Shown here: positions 27,183 through 36,633 of the stretch, piece by piece | Position numbering within the stretch: position 1 is the stretch's first letter | How the letters are laid out: each line of letters opens with the position of its first letter | NCBI GenBank assembly: GCA_030604135.1 | Contig: JAUVWL010000011.1 | Span: 1 to 64,000 of the forward strand | Direction of reading: 5' to 3' | DNA: 64,000 nt | Source: Burkholderiales bacterium | GTDB lineage: Bacteria; Pseudomonadota; Gammaproteobacteria; Burkholderiales; Burkholderiaceae_C | Program-made: the position numbers and the translations under genes | The notes under the pieces: model-generated | The model's database searches: none | Told to the model about the DNA's origin: nothing | What the model saw: only the letters and a program-made list of their open reading frames with translations

Positions 27183-28691
27183 ATGAAAAACGACGTCCCG
27201 ACCGACCTGCTGGCCACCGCCGGGCCAGCACCTTCCGCCCTGGTGCCCATCACCGTCGCGCAGGGCGATGGCATCGGCCCCGAGATCATGGCGGCAACGC
27301 TCAAGGTCCTGGCCGCCGCCGGCGCGCGCATCGCACCCGAGACCATCGACATCGGCGAGAAGCTCTACCACGCGGGTCACGGCAGCGGCATCGCACCCGA
27401 GGCCTGGGACAGCCTGCGCCGCACCCGGGTGTTCCTCAAGGGGCCGATCACCACGCCCCAGGGCGGGGGCTACAAAAGCCTGAATGTGACCATCCGCAAG
27501 ACCCTGGGCCTGTACGCCAATGTGCGTCCCTGCGTCAGCTACGCCCCGTTCGTGCCCACCCGTCATCCGAAGATGAACGTGGTCATCGTGCGGGAGAACG
27601 AAGAGGACCTGTACGCCGGCATTGAACACCGCCAGACCGACGAGGTGGTCCAGTGCCTCAAGCTCATCACCCGGCCAGGCTGCGAAAAGATCGTCCGGTA
27701 CGCCTTCGAATACGCCCGCGCCAACGGCCGTCGCAAGCTCACCTGCATGACCAAGGACAACATCATGAAGATGACCGACGGTCTGTTTCACCGGGTGTTC
27801 GACGAAATCAGTGCCGACTACCCGGAGATCACGACCGAACACATGATCATCGACATTGGCGCCGCCCGGCTGGCCACCCGTCCCGAGCAGTTCGACGTCA
27901 TCGTCACGCCCAACCTCTACGGCGACATCCTGAGTGACATCGCGGCTGAGCTGACCGGCAGTGTGGGGCTGGCCGGCAGTGCCAACATCGGCGAGCATGT
28001 GGCCATGTTCGAGGCCATCCACGGCAGCGCGCCCGACATCGCGGGCCGTGGCATGGCCAACCCCAGCGGCCTGCTGCTGGCTGCCGTGATGATGCTGGTG
28101 CACATCCGCCAGGCGGACATTGCCGCACGCATCCACAACGCTTGGCTGTGCACCCTGGAAGACGGTGTGTTCACCGCCGACCTGGCTGGCGCCGGTCGTG
28201 TGGGCCGTCCCTTCGGCAGCATGGACTTTGCGGACGCCATCATCGAACGGCTCGGTCGCATGCCCGCGCAGCTGCGCGCGGTGCAGTACCAGAACCCGGC
28301 CCCGTCCCGGGAGGCCGGCACGCCCGCTTCGCCAGCGCGCCGGCCTCCAGCACGCAAGGCCCTGGTCGGCGTGGATGTGTTCGTGCACGCCGCCGCGACC
28401 GGTGCCGACGACCTGGCCCGGCGGCTGCAGGCCTGCCACGCAGAGGGCCTGCGCCTGCAGATGATCACCAACCGCGGCGTCAAGGTCTGGCCGGGCGGGT
28501 TTCCGGAAACCTTCTGCACCGACCACTGGCGCTGCCGGTTTGTCGGTGGTGAGGGCGCCGACACTGTGGCGCTGCGGGACATCATCGGGTTGCTCGAAGC
28601 GCTCATCGATGCAGGCATTGACGTCATCAAGACCGAGAACCTGTGCACCTTCGACGGCGAACGGGGCTTCGCCCTCGGTCAGGGGCAATGA
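27183..28691 (+). CDS. icd: NADP-dependent isocitrate dehydrogenase, long (Thermus-like) type
   Basis: This 502-aa enzyme decarboxylates isocitrate to 2-oxoglutarate. The catalytic half (residues ~20-350) shows TVAQGDGIGPEIM, RENEEDLYAGIEHRQ and NLYGDILSDIAAELTGSVGLAGSANIG. Residues ~365-500 are an extra domain (RKALVGVDVFVHAA...WPGGFPETFCTDHWRCRF) as seen in the ~500-aa class and absent from E. coli Icd. It may be a second isocitrate dehydrogenase in this genome. Coenzyme choice is assumed from the family. It follows a good spacing from CCGGAGACC and is divergent from the LysR gene. Confidence 0.88.
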   Translation: MKNDVPTDLLATAGPAPSALVPITVAQGDGIGPEIMAATLKVLAAAGARIAPETIDIGEKLYHAGHGSGIAPEAWDSLRRTRVFLKGPITTPQGGGYKSLNVTIRKTLGLYANVRPCVSYAPFVPTRHPKMNVVIVRENEEDLYAGIEHRQTDEVVQCLKLITRPGCEKIVRYAFEYARANGRRKLTCMTKDNIMKMTDGLFHRVFDEISADYPEITTEHMIIDIGAARLATRPEQFDVIVTPNLYGDILSDIAAELTGSVGLAGSANIGEHVAMFEAIHGSAPDIAGRGMANPSGLLLAAVMMLVHIRQADIAARIHNAWLCTLEDGVFTADLAGAGRVGRPFGSMDFADAIIERLGRMPAQLRAVQYQNPAPSREAGTPASPARRPPARKALVGVDVFVHAAATGADDLARRLQACHAEGLRLQMITNRGVKVWPGGFPETFCTDHWRCRFVGGEGADTVALRDIIGLLEALIDAGIDVIKTENLCTFDGERGFALGQGQ

Positions 28692-28781
28692 GGCGGTCCG
28701 GGGATCCGGGCGGAATGGAAGGGGTCTTTGACCGTGTGAATCAGGCCTTTGCCTACAGGCATGATGGGGTAGCCTTCGCTT

Positions 28782-29126
28782 GTGTCGCACCAGGTCATCC
28801 ACATCCACCCGGACGCCCCGCCCAAGCCGGCGACGGGCGCACCCTGCAACGGATGTGGTGTCTGTTGCCTGGCCGAACCCTGCCCGCTGGGTCGTGTGAT
28901 CTCCCGACGCCGGTCCGGCGCGTGTGACGCGCTGCGCTGGTACGAAATCGGGCGGCTTTACCGTTGCGGCGCCGTCAGTGACCCGGCGGGGGTGCTGGGG
29001 CCACGCTGGGCCTGGGCCGCGCCGTGGCTGCAGCGCCTGGCCAGACGCTGGATCAGTGCGGGCTCTGGTTGTGACGCCAGTCTGCAGGTGGCTGCCGGAC
29101 GGCAGGACGAGGACGAGCCGCCCTGA
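28782..29126 (+). CDS. Small CxxCxxCC protein, YkgJ-like zinc/iron-chelating domain
   Basis: This is a 114-aa protein starting at GTG (28782). It holds CNGCGVCCLAEPCPLG near residue 22 and further cysteines at about 48 and 97. CxxCxxCC is the hallmark of the UPF0153/YkgJ family of putative metal-chelating proteins. Its stop and that of the next gene abut inside TGATCA, so the two are exactly convergent. Function is unknown. Confidence 0.72.
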   Translation: MSHQVIHIHPDAPPKPATGAPCNGCGVCCLAEPCPLGRVISRRRSGACDALRWYEIGRLYRCGAVSDPAGVLGPRWAWAAPWLQRLARRWISAGSGCDASLQVAAGRQDEDEPP

Positions 29127-29516
29127 TCAGCGCAGCCAGAGCGCGATCAGCGCCACCGCGCCCACCGCCGCGGCGGCCAGCAGCATCCGCGTGCGCAGGC
29201 GCAGCACGTTGACGGCCGCCACCAGCCGGGCATTCTGTTCGGCCAGATCGGCCACGGTCTGTGTCAGCTGGTCCTGGGCCTGCAGCAGGCCGTCGATCCG
29301 CTCGTTGGCCGCCTGCAGTCGCGCCTGCAACTGCTGGTTTGTGGGCGCAACAACCCCCGGCCCGGACGGGGTGTCCGCGCTGGCCGGTGGTGCCGAGGCC
29401 TTTTGTTCCCGCTGCCGGTCGACCAGTTTGCGGGCCGCGTTCAACACCTTGGGCGCGTGCTCGATCACGTCGCCCCAGGGAATCACCTTCAGGGCCAGCA
29501 GCCAGGGGCTGGGCAT
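29127..29516 (-). CDS. Small coiled-coil protein with C-terminal membrane anchor
   Basis: This 129-aa protein has an N-terminal part (MPSPWLLALKVIPWGDVIEHAPKVL), a Pro/Ala/Ser-rich linker, a heptad-like region at ~60-98 (LQARLQAANERIDGLLQAQDQL) and a tail-anchor helix at ~108-127. A strong AAGGAGA site precedes the ATG. I recognise no characterised family. The topology suggests a membrane-tethered structural or scaffolding protein facing the cytoplasm. Confidence 0.7.
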   Translation of the reverse strand: MPSPWLLALKVIPWGDVIEHAPKVLNAARKLVDRQREQKASAPPASADTPSGPGVVAPTNQQLQARLQAANERIDGLLQAQDQLTQTVADLAEQNARLVAAVNVLRLRTRMLLAAAAVGAVALIALWLR

Positions 29517-29593
29517 GTGCTCTCCTTTTCTGTTCGGTCTTGGGTTTTGGTCAGCTTAACGCCAAACGCCCCCGCCTGTCAGGTGGCGCCGAA

Positions 29594-29607
29594 CTGATCC
29601 AGATCAG
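29594..29607 (+). promoter_or_regulatory. Candidate Fnr/Anr box upstream of the YeeE/YedE gene
   Basis: CTGAT-CCAG-ATCAG keeps the TGAT-N4-ATCA core of the Fnr consensus exactly. A TAACAT hexamer at 29629-29634 would put the box centre near -40.5, the class-II activator position. The coding start is at 29669. Confidence 0.5.
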
Positions 29608-29668
29608 GTCAAAGGGCCAAAGCAGGCGTAACATCAGAATCTGCGCATAAAACAATGTAGGTGGTGGC

Positions 29669-30772
29669 ATGGACGGTTCATCTCTGATCGAGCACTGGGG
29701 CGAGCCGGTGGTGCTGGCCTTGTGTGGCCTGGCGGTGGGGCTGGGTTTCGGCTTTTTTGCCCAGCGGTCCCGTTTCTGCCTGCGTGCGGCCGTCATCGAG
29801 TTCTGGCATGGCCGCTTCGGCGAGAAGCTGGCGGTCTGGTTGCTGGCCTTTTCCACCGCCGTGGTGGTCGTGCAGGCCCTGGTGAGCAGCGGCTGGATGG
29901 ACATCAGCACGGCGCGCCAGCTGTCGGCCCGGGGCAGCTTGTCGGGTGCCATTCTGGGTGGCCTGATTTTTGGTTTCGGCATGGTCATGACCCGGGGCTG
30001 CGCCAGCCGCTTGCTGGTGCTCTCGGCCAACGGCAACCTGCGCGCGCTCTTGTCCGGCCTGATTTTTGCCGTGGTGGCGCAGGCCTCCCTGGGCGGCGTG
30101 TTGGCACCCTTGCGCGAAACCATGGCCAGCTGGTGGGTGGTCGACGGCGGTCCTTCGCGCAGCCTGCTGGCCCTGGTGGGCGCCGGACCGGTCGATGGTC
30201 TGGTGTTCGGCATGCTCTGGCTGGTCACGGCGGGTTTTTTCGCCTGGTACAGCGGCTGGAGCGTGTGGAAATGGACCGGCGGCATGGGCGTCGGGCTGAT
30301 GGTGGCCCTGGCATGGTTCGGCACCCACTGGGTAATGTCAAACTCCTTCGAGCCGGTGCAGATCCAGGGACTGACCTTCAGTGGCCCTTCGGCCGAATGG
30401 CTCATGCGCGTGCTGGCCGAACCGGGCGAGCCCTGGACCTTCGGTCTGGGTCTGATGCCCGGTGTCTTCATGGGTTCGCTGGTGGGTGCGCTGTTGGGCC
30501 GGGACTGGAAGCTGGAAGGTTTTGGTGGCGGCTACACCATGCCCCGCTACATCGTCGGCGCCATCCTGATGGGCTTTGGCTCCATGCTGGCCGGGGGGTG
30601 CGCGGTGGGCGCCGGCATGACCGGCGGGGCCATCTTTGCGGTCACCGCCTGGCTGACCCTGGGTGGCATGTGGGTGGGAGGCGGCTTGGCCGACCGCTTG
30701 CTGGACCACCGCCCACCCCATCGCCCTCAGTCCACGCCCGGGGTCGGGGCTGGCCTGGGTACCGCGCCCTGA
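29669..30772 (+). CDS. YeeE/YedE-family membrane transporter (sulfur transport domain)
   Basis: This 367-aa inner-membrane protein has about nine to ten hydrophobic segments. It has the two-repeat YeeE/YedE pattern, with a conserved Cys in each half: GMVMTRGCASR near residue 110 and SMLAGGCAVGAGMTGG near 312. In characterised homologues (TsuA) such cysteines carry thiosulfate. Sulfur-species transport is inferred from the family. It stands alone behind a candidate Fnr box and faces the MFS gene convergently (18 bp apart). Confidence 0.88.
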   Translation: MDGSSLIEHWGEPVVLALCGLAVGLGFGFFAQRSRFCLRAAVIEFWHGRFGEKLAVWLLAFSTAVVVVQALVSSGWMDISTARQLSARGSLSGAILGGLIFGFGMVMTRGCASRLLVLSANGNLRALLSGLIFAVVAQASLGGVLAPLRETMASWWVVDGGPSRSLLALVGAGPVDGLVFGMLWLVTAGFFAWYSGWSVWKWTGGMGVGLMVALAWFGTHWVMSNSFEPVQIQGLTFSGPSAEWLMRVLAEPGEPWTFGLGLMPGVFMGSLVGALLGRDWKLEGFGGGYTMPRYIVGAILMGFGSMLAGGCAVGAGMTGGAIFAVTAWLTLGGMWVGGGLADRLLDHRPPHRPQSTPGVGAGLGTAP

Positions 30773-30790
30773 CGCACCCAACAGGCCGAA

Positions 30791-32014
30791 TCAGGTCGGC
30801 GGGCGCCGAAGCAGCCAGACACCCAGTGCGGCGGCCAGCACCAACAGCGCCGGAAAGCCGAGGGTGGGCGACCATTGCAGCGCGGCGGCACCCAGGGCCG
30901 GCGCCAGCACACCCCCTGCGGTGTAGGACAACACCAGCACCGCGGTGCCATTGACCAGGGCCAGGCCCTGCTCGCGCGAGCCGATGTCGATCATGGCCAA
31001 TGTGTAGAGGCAGCCTCCGGCACCACCCCAGACAAAGGCGACCGGCGCAGCCAGCCAGGGAGTGCCTGCCACCCACGGGACCGCCAGGGTGGCCAGCAGG
31101 GTGATGACCGCGCACAGGCGCATCAGGGTGACCCGTGCCTGCGCCTCGTCACCCCAGCGGCGTCGCGGGTGGTGGGCCATGCGATCAGCCAGCAGGCCGG
31201 CCGGCAGCATCATCAGGGCGCTGCCCAGCCCGCTGGCTGCCACCAGCAGGGCCGCCGCTGCAGCGCCCAGTCCCAGCGACAGACCGTACAAGGGCAGGAT
31301 GGCGGTGACGCCGCTTTCGAACACGCCGCCGATGAAGCCGACCGCCATGATCAGCGGATGCGCCCGCAGCGCATGCCACACGCCCGACCAGCCAACCCGG
31401 GCATCGTGCTGGTCGGCAGCGCCTGGCAGGGGCGGAATGGCCAGGCTCCACAGCAGGCCCACCAGCAGAAAGCCGAAGGCCAGCCAGAGTGCGTGCACCG
31501 AACCGGAGCCGACCCAGGCCAGCAGGGCCGGGCCGATCACGAAGGTGGTGCCCACCATGGTCTCGAACAGACCGACATAGCGACCGCGCTGGCCGGGCGG
31601 TGCCAGTTCGGCCACGATGGCCTCGGCCAGCACCCAGCGCAGGCCACCGGCCATCCCCGCCACCAGGTAGAGCACGAACCACAGCGGCAACCAGTCGATC
31701 AGGCCGAAGCCGGCGGTGGTGAACACCGGCACCGCGGCCGACAGCCACAGCGTGGGCCGCCGTCCCAGACGCTGTGTGAGGGCCGAGGCCAGGGGCGTGA
31801 CCAGAAAAATACCCAGCCAGACGGTGGCCGCAAACAACCCCGCCAGCGCGGTCGAATGCCCACTGTCCTTGAGCCGCAACAACAGCAGCGGGCCGAGCAT
31901 GAATACACCCACCAGCTCGAAAAACGTGGCGCAGAAGATGGCCGCCAGACCGCGGTTGGCGTGGGGCGGCCGAGGACCAGGCCGGATGACCGGCGGCAGC
32001 GGATGCTCGCTCAT
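30791..32014 (-). CDS. Major facilitator superfamily transporter
   Basis: This 407-aa protein has about twelve hydrophobic segments. The MFS loop motif between helices 2 and 3 reads SALTQRLGRRPTLWLSAA, and a corresponding basic loop follows helix 8 (ADRMAHHPRRRWG). It resembles drug/sugar efflux-type MFS proteins. Its substrate is unknown. The ATG overlaps the stop of the HAD gene upstream (ATGA at 32014-32011), so the two are coupled. Confidence 0.85.
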   Translation of the reverse strand: MSEHPLPPVIRPGPRPPHANRGLAAIFCATFFELVGVFMLGPLLLLRLKDSGHSTALAGLFAATVWLGIFLVTPLASALTQRLGRRPTLWLSAAVPVFTTAGFGLIDWLPLWFVLYLVAGMAGGLRWVLAEAIVAELAPPGQRGRYVGLFETMVGTTFVIGPALLAWVGSGSVHALWLAFGFLLVGLLWSLAIPPLPGAADQHDARVGWSGVWHALRAHPLIMAVGFIGGVFESGVTAILPLYGLSLGLGAAAAALLVAASGLGSALMMLPAGLLADRMAHHPRRRWGDEAQARVTLMRLCAVITLLATLAVPWVAGTPWLAAPVAFVWGGAGGCLYTLAMIDIGSREQGLALVNGTAVLVLSYTAGGVLAPALGAAALQWSPTLGFPALLVLAAALGVWLLRRPPT

Positions 32015-32799
32015 CGGGCAGAGAGCAGGGCGTCCGCCAGCTCGGCAAAACCGGCGCCCCGCTCACTGGGGGTCACATAGCGGGGCGCATGGCTCAGCGC
32101 ACCGGCAAACCGGGCGATGTTTGCCACCCCCACGCTGTGCCGGCAATGGGCGAACATGACCGCATCGTTGGTCGAATCGCCCACATAGACCCAGTGGTCG
32201 AGCTCGGCATCCAGGTCGATGCCACGCTGGCGCCGCAGAATCCAGCGGGCCCCGGCCAGCTTGTCGTGCTCGCCGATCCAGCCGTTGATGTGGATCGAGC
32301 TGACCGTCGCACGCAAGCCGCCTTCGCGCATCACACGCAGCACGGCTTGGATTTGCATGGCATCGAGCTGGTGGAATTCGCTGTGGTCGATGGCGATGTC
32401 GGTTTCACGGCCCGGGCTGTCATCCGCCAGGCAGGTGCCAGGCACCTGCGCCAGCACCTGTCGCGCCACCGCCTGCAAGCGACGGGCATTGACCGCGCGC
32501 GTGCTGGCGTCCTGCAGCCAGTCCTTGCCCAGGCGACCGTCGGGCTGTCGCCACAGCGCCACAGCCCCGTTCTCGGCCACGATGGCTTCCAGCGGCCAGT
32601 CCAGCGCAAAGGACTCGCTCCAGCCGGCGGGCCGTCCGGTCACCGCAAAAACCGGCAGATCCGCTTCGCGCAGCTGCGTCAGGGCGGCCCGGGCCTCGGG
32701 CGCCAGCGCCCCCTCGGTGGTCAGGGTGTCGTCGATGTCGGTGAGCACACCGCGTATGCGCGCGCGCTCGGCCAGCGGCCATTGGTCCAGGGGCTTCAT
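32011..32799 (-). CDS. HAD-superfamily (IIB/Cof-like) hydrolase
   Basis: This 262-aa phosphatase-type protein starts at 32799 (MKPLDQWPLAERAR). The nucleophile motif is GVLTDIDDTLTTEG (DxDD) near residue 18. Motif II is VTGRPAGWSESFA and motif IV is VYVGDSTNDAVMF near 220. The size and cap position fit the IIB class (sugar phosphatase, or mannosyl-3-phosphoglycerate/sucrose phosphatase-like). It is coupled to the MFS gene. It lies opposite the ahcY riboswitch region. The substrate is unknown. Confidence 0.85.
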   Translation of the reverse strand: MKPLDQWPLAERARIRGVLTDIDDTLTTEGALAPEARAALTQLREADLPVFAVTGRPAGWSESFALDWPLEAIVAENGAVALWRQPDGRLGKDWLQDASTRAVNARRLQAVARQVLAQVPGTCLADDSPGRETDIAIDHSEFHQLDAMQIQAVLRVMREGGLRATVSSIHINGWIGEHDKLAGARWILRRQRGIDLDAELDHWVYVGDSTNDAVMFAHCRHSVGVANIARFAGALSHAPRYVTPSERGAGFAELADALLSAR

Positions 32800-32884
32800 G
32801 ATTCGAGGCGGGAGTGTCTCACAGGACCACCGGTCCGCCTGTCGCCCGAAGACCCTCAAGCCTGTCCCGTCATGACCGATAGAT

Positions 32885-32914
32885 TTGGGGTGTCACCCGC
32901 CCTTGGGCTAAAAT
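32885..32914 (+). promoter_or_regulatory. Candidate promoter of the riboswitch-ahcY operon
   Basis: TTGGGG (32885-32890) and TAAAAT (32909-32914, 5/6 to consensus) are 18 nt apart. A start near 32921-32922 would begin the transcript exactly at the 5' edge of the riboswitch, which supports the call. Confidence 0.5.
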
Positions 32915-32920
32915 CTGGCA

Positions 32921-33010
32921 CATCCGAGGAGCGTTGCAGCGTCCCCACCGCACACTTTGCGGCCGCGGGGCGTGAGGCTCGGACCCATCATCGCAACGAC
33001 GCTCATCCAC
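32921..33010 (+). ncRNA. S-adenosylhomocysteine (SAH/AdoHcy) riboswitch
   Basis: The leader carries the conserved SAH riboswitch blocks in order: ATCCGAGGAGCGTTGCAGC (32922-32940), GTGAGGCTCGGACCC (32972-32986) and GCAACGACGCTC (32993-33004). The first and last pair as P1 (GAGCG-TTG with CAACG-AC-GCTC). GGCTCGG can pair with CCGAG to form the pseudoknot. The element is just ahead of ahcY, its normal target, and turns expression on when SAH rises. CACTG-ATC-CAGTG at 33008-33020 may belong to the expression platform. Confidence 0.92.
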
Positions 33011-33083
33011 TGATCCAGTGTGGTGAGCCCGCATTCCCCTCTGTCAGTGGTTTTCTCGAAACGTCGCTTTTGGAGCAAAACCT

Positions 33084-34517
<1,434 letters not shown>

Positions 34518-34600
34518 ACACCCCTGCCGCGCTTCGCGCGACCCCCTCAAGGGGGCAGCGCCTGCGGCCCGGCAAAGCCGGTTCCGCGGCGCCCTGGGTT
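34518..34600 (+). repeat. Dispersed GC-rich palindromic repeat between ahcY and tlyA
   Basis: The 102-bp gap is almost filled by this GC-rich element (GCGCTTCGCGCG, then CCCCCTCAAGGGGGCAGCG at 34542-34560). Its core is shared with the copy inside uvrA. CCCCCTC-AA-GGGGG can form a short hairpin in the mRNA, which might modulate read-through into tlyA. Ends are approximate. Confidence 0.5.
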
Positions 34601-34619
34601 TTGTCTGTGGTGCTCGACC

Positions 34620-35375
34620 ATGCGTGCTGACCAACTTCTTGTCGACCGCGGTCTGGCCGCATCGCGTTCGCAGGCCCAGCGGCTGATCGCTGCGGGCGTG
34701 CGCTGGCGCTTGCCGGGCTGCGACTGGAAGGCCGTCGTCAAGAACGGTGAAGAGCTGCGCGAGACGGTGCAGCTGGAGCTGCTGGACACGGCCGAAACGC
34801 GCTTTGTCTCACGCGGTGGTCTCAAACTCGACGGCGCGCTGCAGCGCTGCGGTATCGACGTGACCGGGCTGCGCTGCCTCGATGTGGGGCAGAGCAGCGG
34901 TGGCTTCACCGACGCCCTGCTGCAACGCGGCGCCGAGCAGGTGGTGGGCGTGGACGTCGGTCAGGGCCAGCTGCACCCTCGGCTGCGCAGCGACCCTCGC
35001 GTGGTCTGTATCGAGAAGTGCAACGCGCGTGAGCTGACGGCGCAACCGTTGGCGGATGCCGGTGGCGGCAGCGAGCGCTTCGACCTGATCGTCGGCGACC
35101 TGTCCTTCATCTCGCAGACCCTGGTGTGGCCGGCCCTCGTGCCGCTGCTCCAACCGGCCGGCCACCTGCTCATGCTGGTCAAGCCACAGTTCGAATTGCA
35201 GCCCGAACACATCGGCAAGGGCGGGTTGGTGAAAGACCCCGCGAGCTACGCGCTTGTGCAGCGGCGCCTGGCTCAGGCCTGTGAAGACAACGGCTTGCGC
35301 CTGCGCGACTATTTTGAAAGCGCCATCACCGGTGGTGATGGCAATCGGGAGTTTTTTGTATGGGCCTGCCCCTGA
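34620..35375 (+). CDS. tlyA: TlyA-family rRNA 2'-O-methyltransferase (S4 plus FtsJ-like domain)
   Basis: This 251-aa protein has an S4 RNA-binding domain at the N-terminus (MRADQLLVDRGLAASRSQAQRLIAAG) and an FtsJ/RrmJ-like SAM domain from about 60 (FVSRGGLKLDGAL, CLDVGQSSGGFTDALLQRGA, DLIVGDLSFISQTLVW). Mycobacterial TlyA methylates 16S/23S rRNA, and this is the inferred activity. A normal motif I reads DVGxSTGGF; here it is DVGQSSGGF. Its 3' end overlaps metF by 16 nt. It sits inside the SAH-riboswitch operon. Confidence 0.9.
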   Translation: MRADQLLVDRGLAASRSQAQRLIAAGVRWRLPGCDWKAVVKNGEELRETVQLELLDTAETRFVSRGGLKLDGALQRCGIDVTGLRCLDVGQSSGGFTDALLQRGAEQVVGVDVGQGQLHPRLRSDPRVVCIEKCNARELTAQPLADAGGGSERFDLIVGDLSFISQTLVWPALVPLLQPAGHLLMLVKPQFELQPEHIGKGGLVKDPASYALVQRRLAQACEDNGLRLRDYFESAITGGDGNREFFVWACP

Positions 35376-36184
35376 GTTTCGAGTTTTTTCCGCCGAAGAC
35401 GCCCGAGGGCGTCGAAAAGCTGCGGCTGGTGCGGCAAGACCTGTACGCGCTGCAACCCGAGTTCTGTTCGGTGACCTACGGCGCTGGCGGCTCCACCCAG
35501 GACGGCACACTGCAGACCGTGCAGGCCATTCTGGACGAGGGTCAGCAGGGTGCATCGCACTTCACCTGTGTGGGGGCCTCGCGCGAATCGGTACGCGAGA
35601 AGCTGGCCCAGTTCAAGGCCATGGGCGTGCGCCGGCTGGTGGCCTTGCGTGGGGACCTGCCCAGCGGCTACGGCAGCATGGGTGAGTTCCGTTTTGCCGC
35701 CGACCTGGTGGCCTTCATCCGCGCCGAAACGGGCGACCACTTCCATCTCGAAGTGGCGGCCTACCCCGAGATGCATCCGCAGGCCCGTTCGCCCGAGGCC
35801 GATCTGCAAGCCTACGTGGCCAAGGTCAAGGCGGGGGCCAGCTCGGCCATCACGCAGTTTTTCTTCAACACCGACGCCTACTTCCGTTTTGTGGACGATG
35901 CCCACAAGCTCGGCGCCGATGTACCGGTGGTGCCTGGCATCATGCCCATCATCAATTCCAGTGGCATTCTTCGGTTTGCCGACAGCTGTGGTGCGGAGAT
36001 CCCGCGATGGATCCGATTGCGACTGCAAGCCTACGGCGACGACTCGGCCTCGATCAAGGCCTTCGGACTGGATGTGGTGACCGACCTCTGCGACCAGCTG
36101 CGCAACGCAGGGGTGCCGGCTCTGCACTTCTACACCATGAACCAGAGCGCTGCGACGCTGGAGATCGTTCGTCGGCTCGCATAG
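35360..36184 (+). CDS. metF: 5,10-methylenetetrahydrofolate reductase
   Basis: This 274-aa FAD enzyme makes 5-methyl-THF for homocysteine remethylation. It starts MGLPLSFEFFPPKTPEG, with the catalytic FEFFPPK motif. Further motifs are SVTYGAGGSTQDGT, RRLVALRGDLP and AITQFFFNTDAYFRF. The length is typical of bacterial MetF. The ATG lies inside the tlyA 3' end, so it is coupled. It is the last gene of the ahcY operon and probably also under SAH riboswitch control. Confidence 0.97.
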   Translation: MGLPLSFEFFPPKTPEGVEKLRLVRQDLYALQPEFCSVTYGAGGSTQDGTLQTVQAILDEGQQGASHFTCVGASRESVREKLAQFKAMGVRRLVALRGDLPSGYGSMGEFRFAADLVAFIRAETGDHFHLEVAAYPEMHPQARSPEADLQAYVAKVKAGASSAITQFFFNTDAYFRFVDDAHKLGADVPVVPGIMPIINSSGILRFADSCGAEIPRWIRLRLQAYGDDSASIKAFGLDVVTDLCDQLRNAGVPALHFYTMNQSAATLEIVRRLA

Positions 36185-36234
36185 GGGCGCCGGTGCGCCC
36201 ATGAGGGGTCGAGGGATGGGGCCGGCCGCTGTGG

Positions 36235-36486
36235 CTACATCGGCCTTACACGCTGGCGGTGGTTGTTGCCGTTGGCGCCCTGGATCTGCCCCGATCGCGT
36301 CCGGTTGTTTTCGCCGATTTTGCGGTCGGCCTCTGTCCCGGAGAGGGTCAACACCTCCACGGCGGTTTCGTGCTCGAAGGCGTGCGATTTGTCCGTGTTC
36401 CGGTAGTGGCGGTACATGGCCCAGTAAAAGCCGGTGGCGCTGGCCGGTCCCAGCGCCAGCAGCAGCAGAATGCCGTCACCGTCCAT
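36235..36486 (-). CDS. Small single-pass membrane protein of unknown function
   Basis: This 83-aa protein (MDGDGILLLLALGPASATGFYWAMYRHYRNTDKSHAFEHET...) has an N-terminal hydrophobic helix and a polar C-terminal half. The second of two close ATGs (36486) was chosen because GGAGG lies at ideal spacing. It follows the zinc-ribbon and SPFH genes on the same strand, which suggests a common membrane-associated module. The family is not recognised. The 147 bp between it and the zinc-ribbon gene show nothing else. Confidence 0.6.
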   Translation of the reverse strand: MDGDGILLLLALGPASATGFYWAMYRHYRNTDKSHAFEHETAVEVLTLSGTEADRKIGENNRTRSGQIQGANGNNHRQRVRPM

Positions 36487-36633
36487 GGCCATGCCCTCCG
36501 ACAGGATTCATGTGGTCCGTGGCGTGTGATCCAGGCAGTGCGTGCCGCCGGGCCGCCTCCCAGGCGCTCGGTCCTGCGGTGGGATGCGCCAAGGGGCGTC
36601 CGGTGAGCGTAAGCCGGTGTGAGGGTCTCATGT

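Noticed and set aside
27123..28808. Minus-strand open frame of 561 codons opposite icd
   Set aside because: The icd reading is conserved over its full length; the antisense frame also covers the promoter gap and lacks a start signal.
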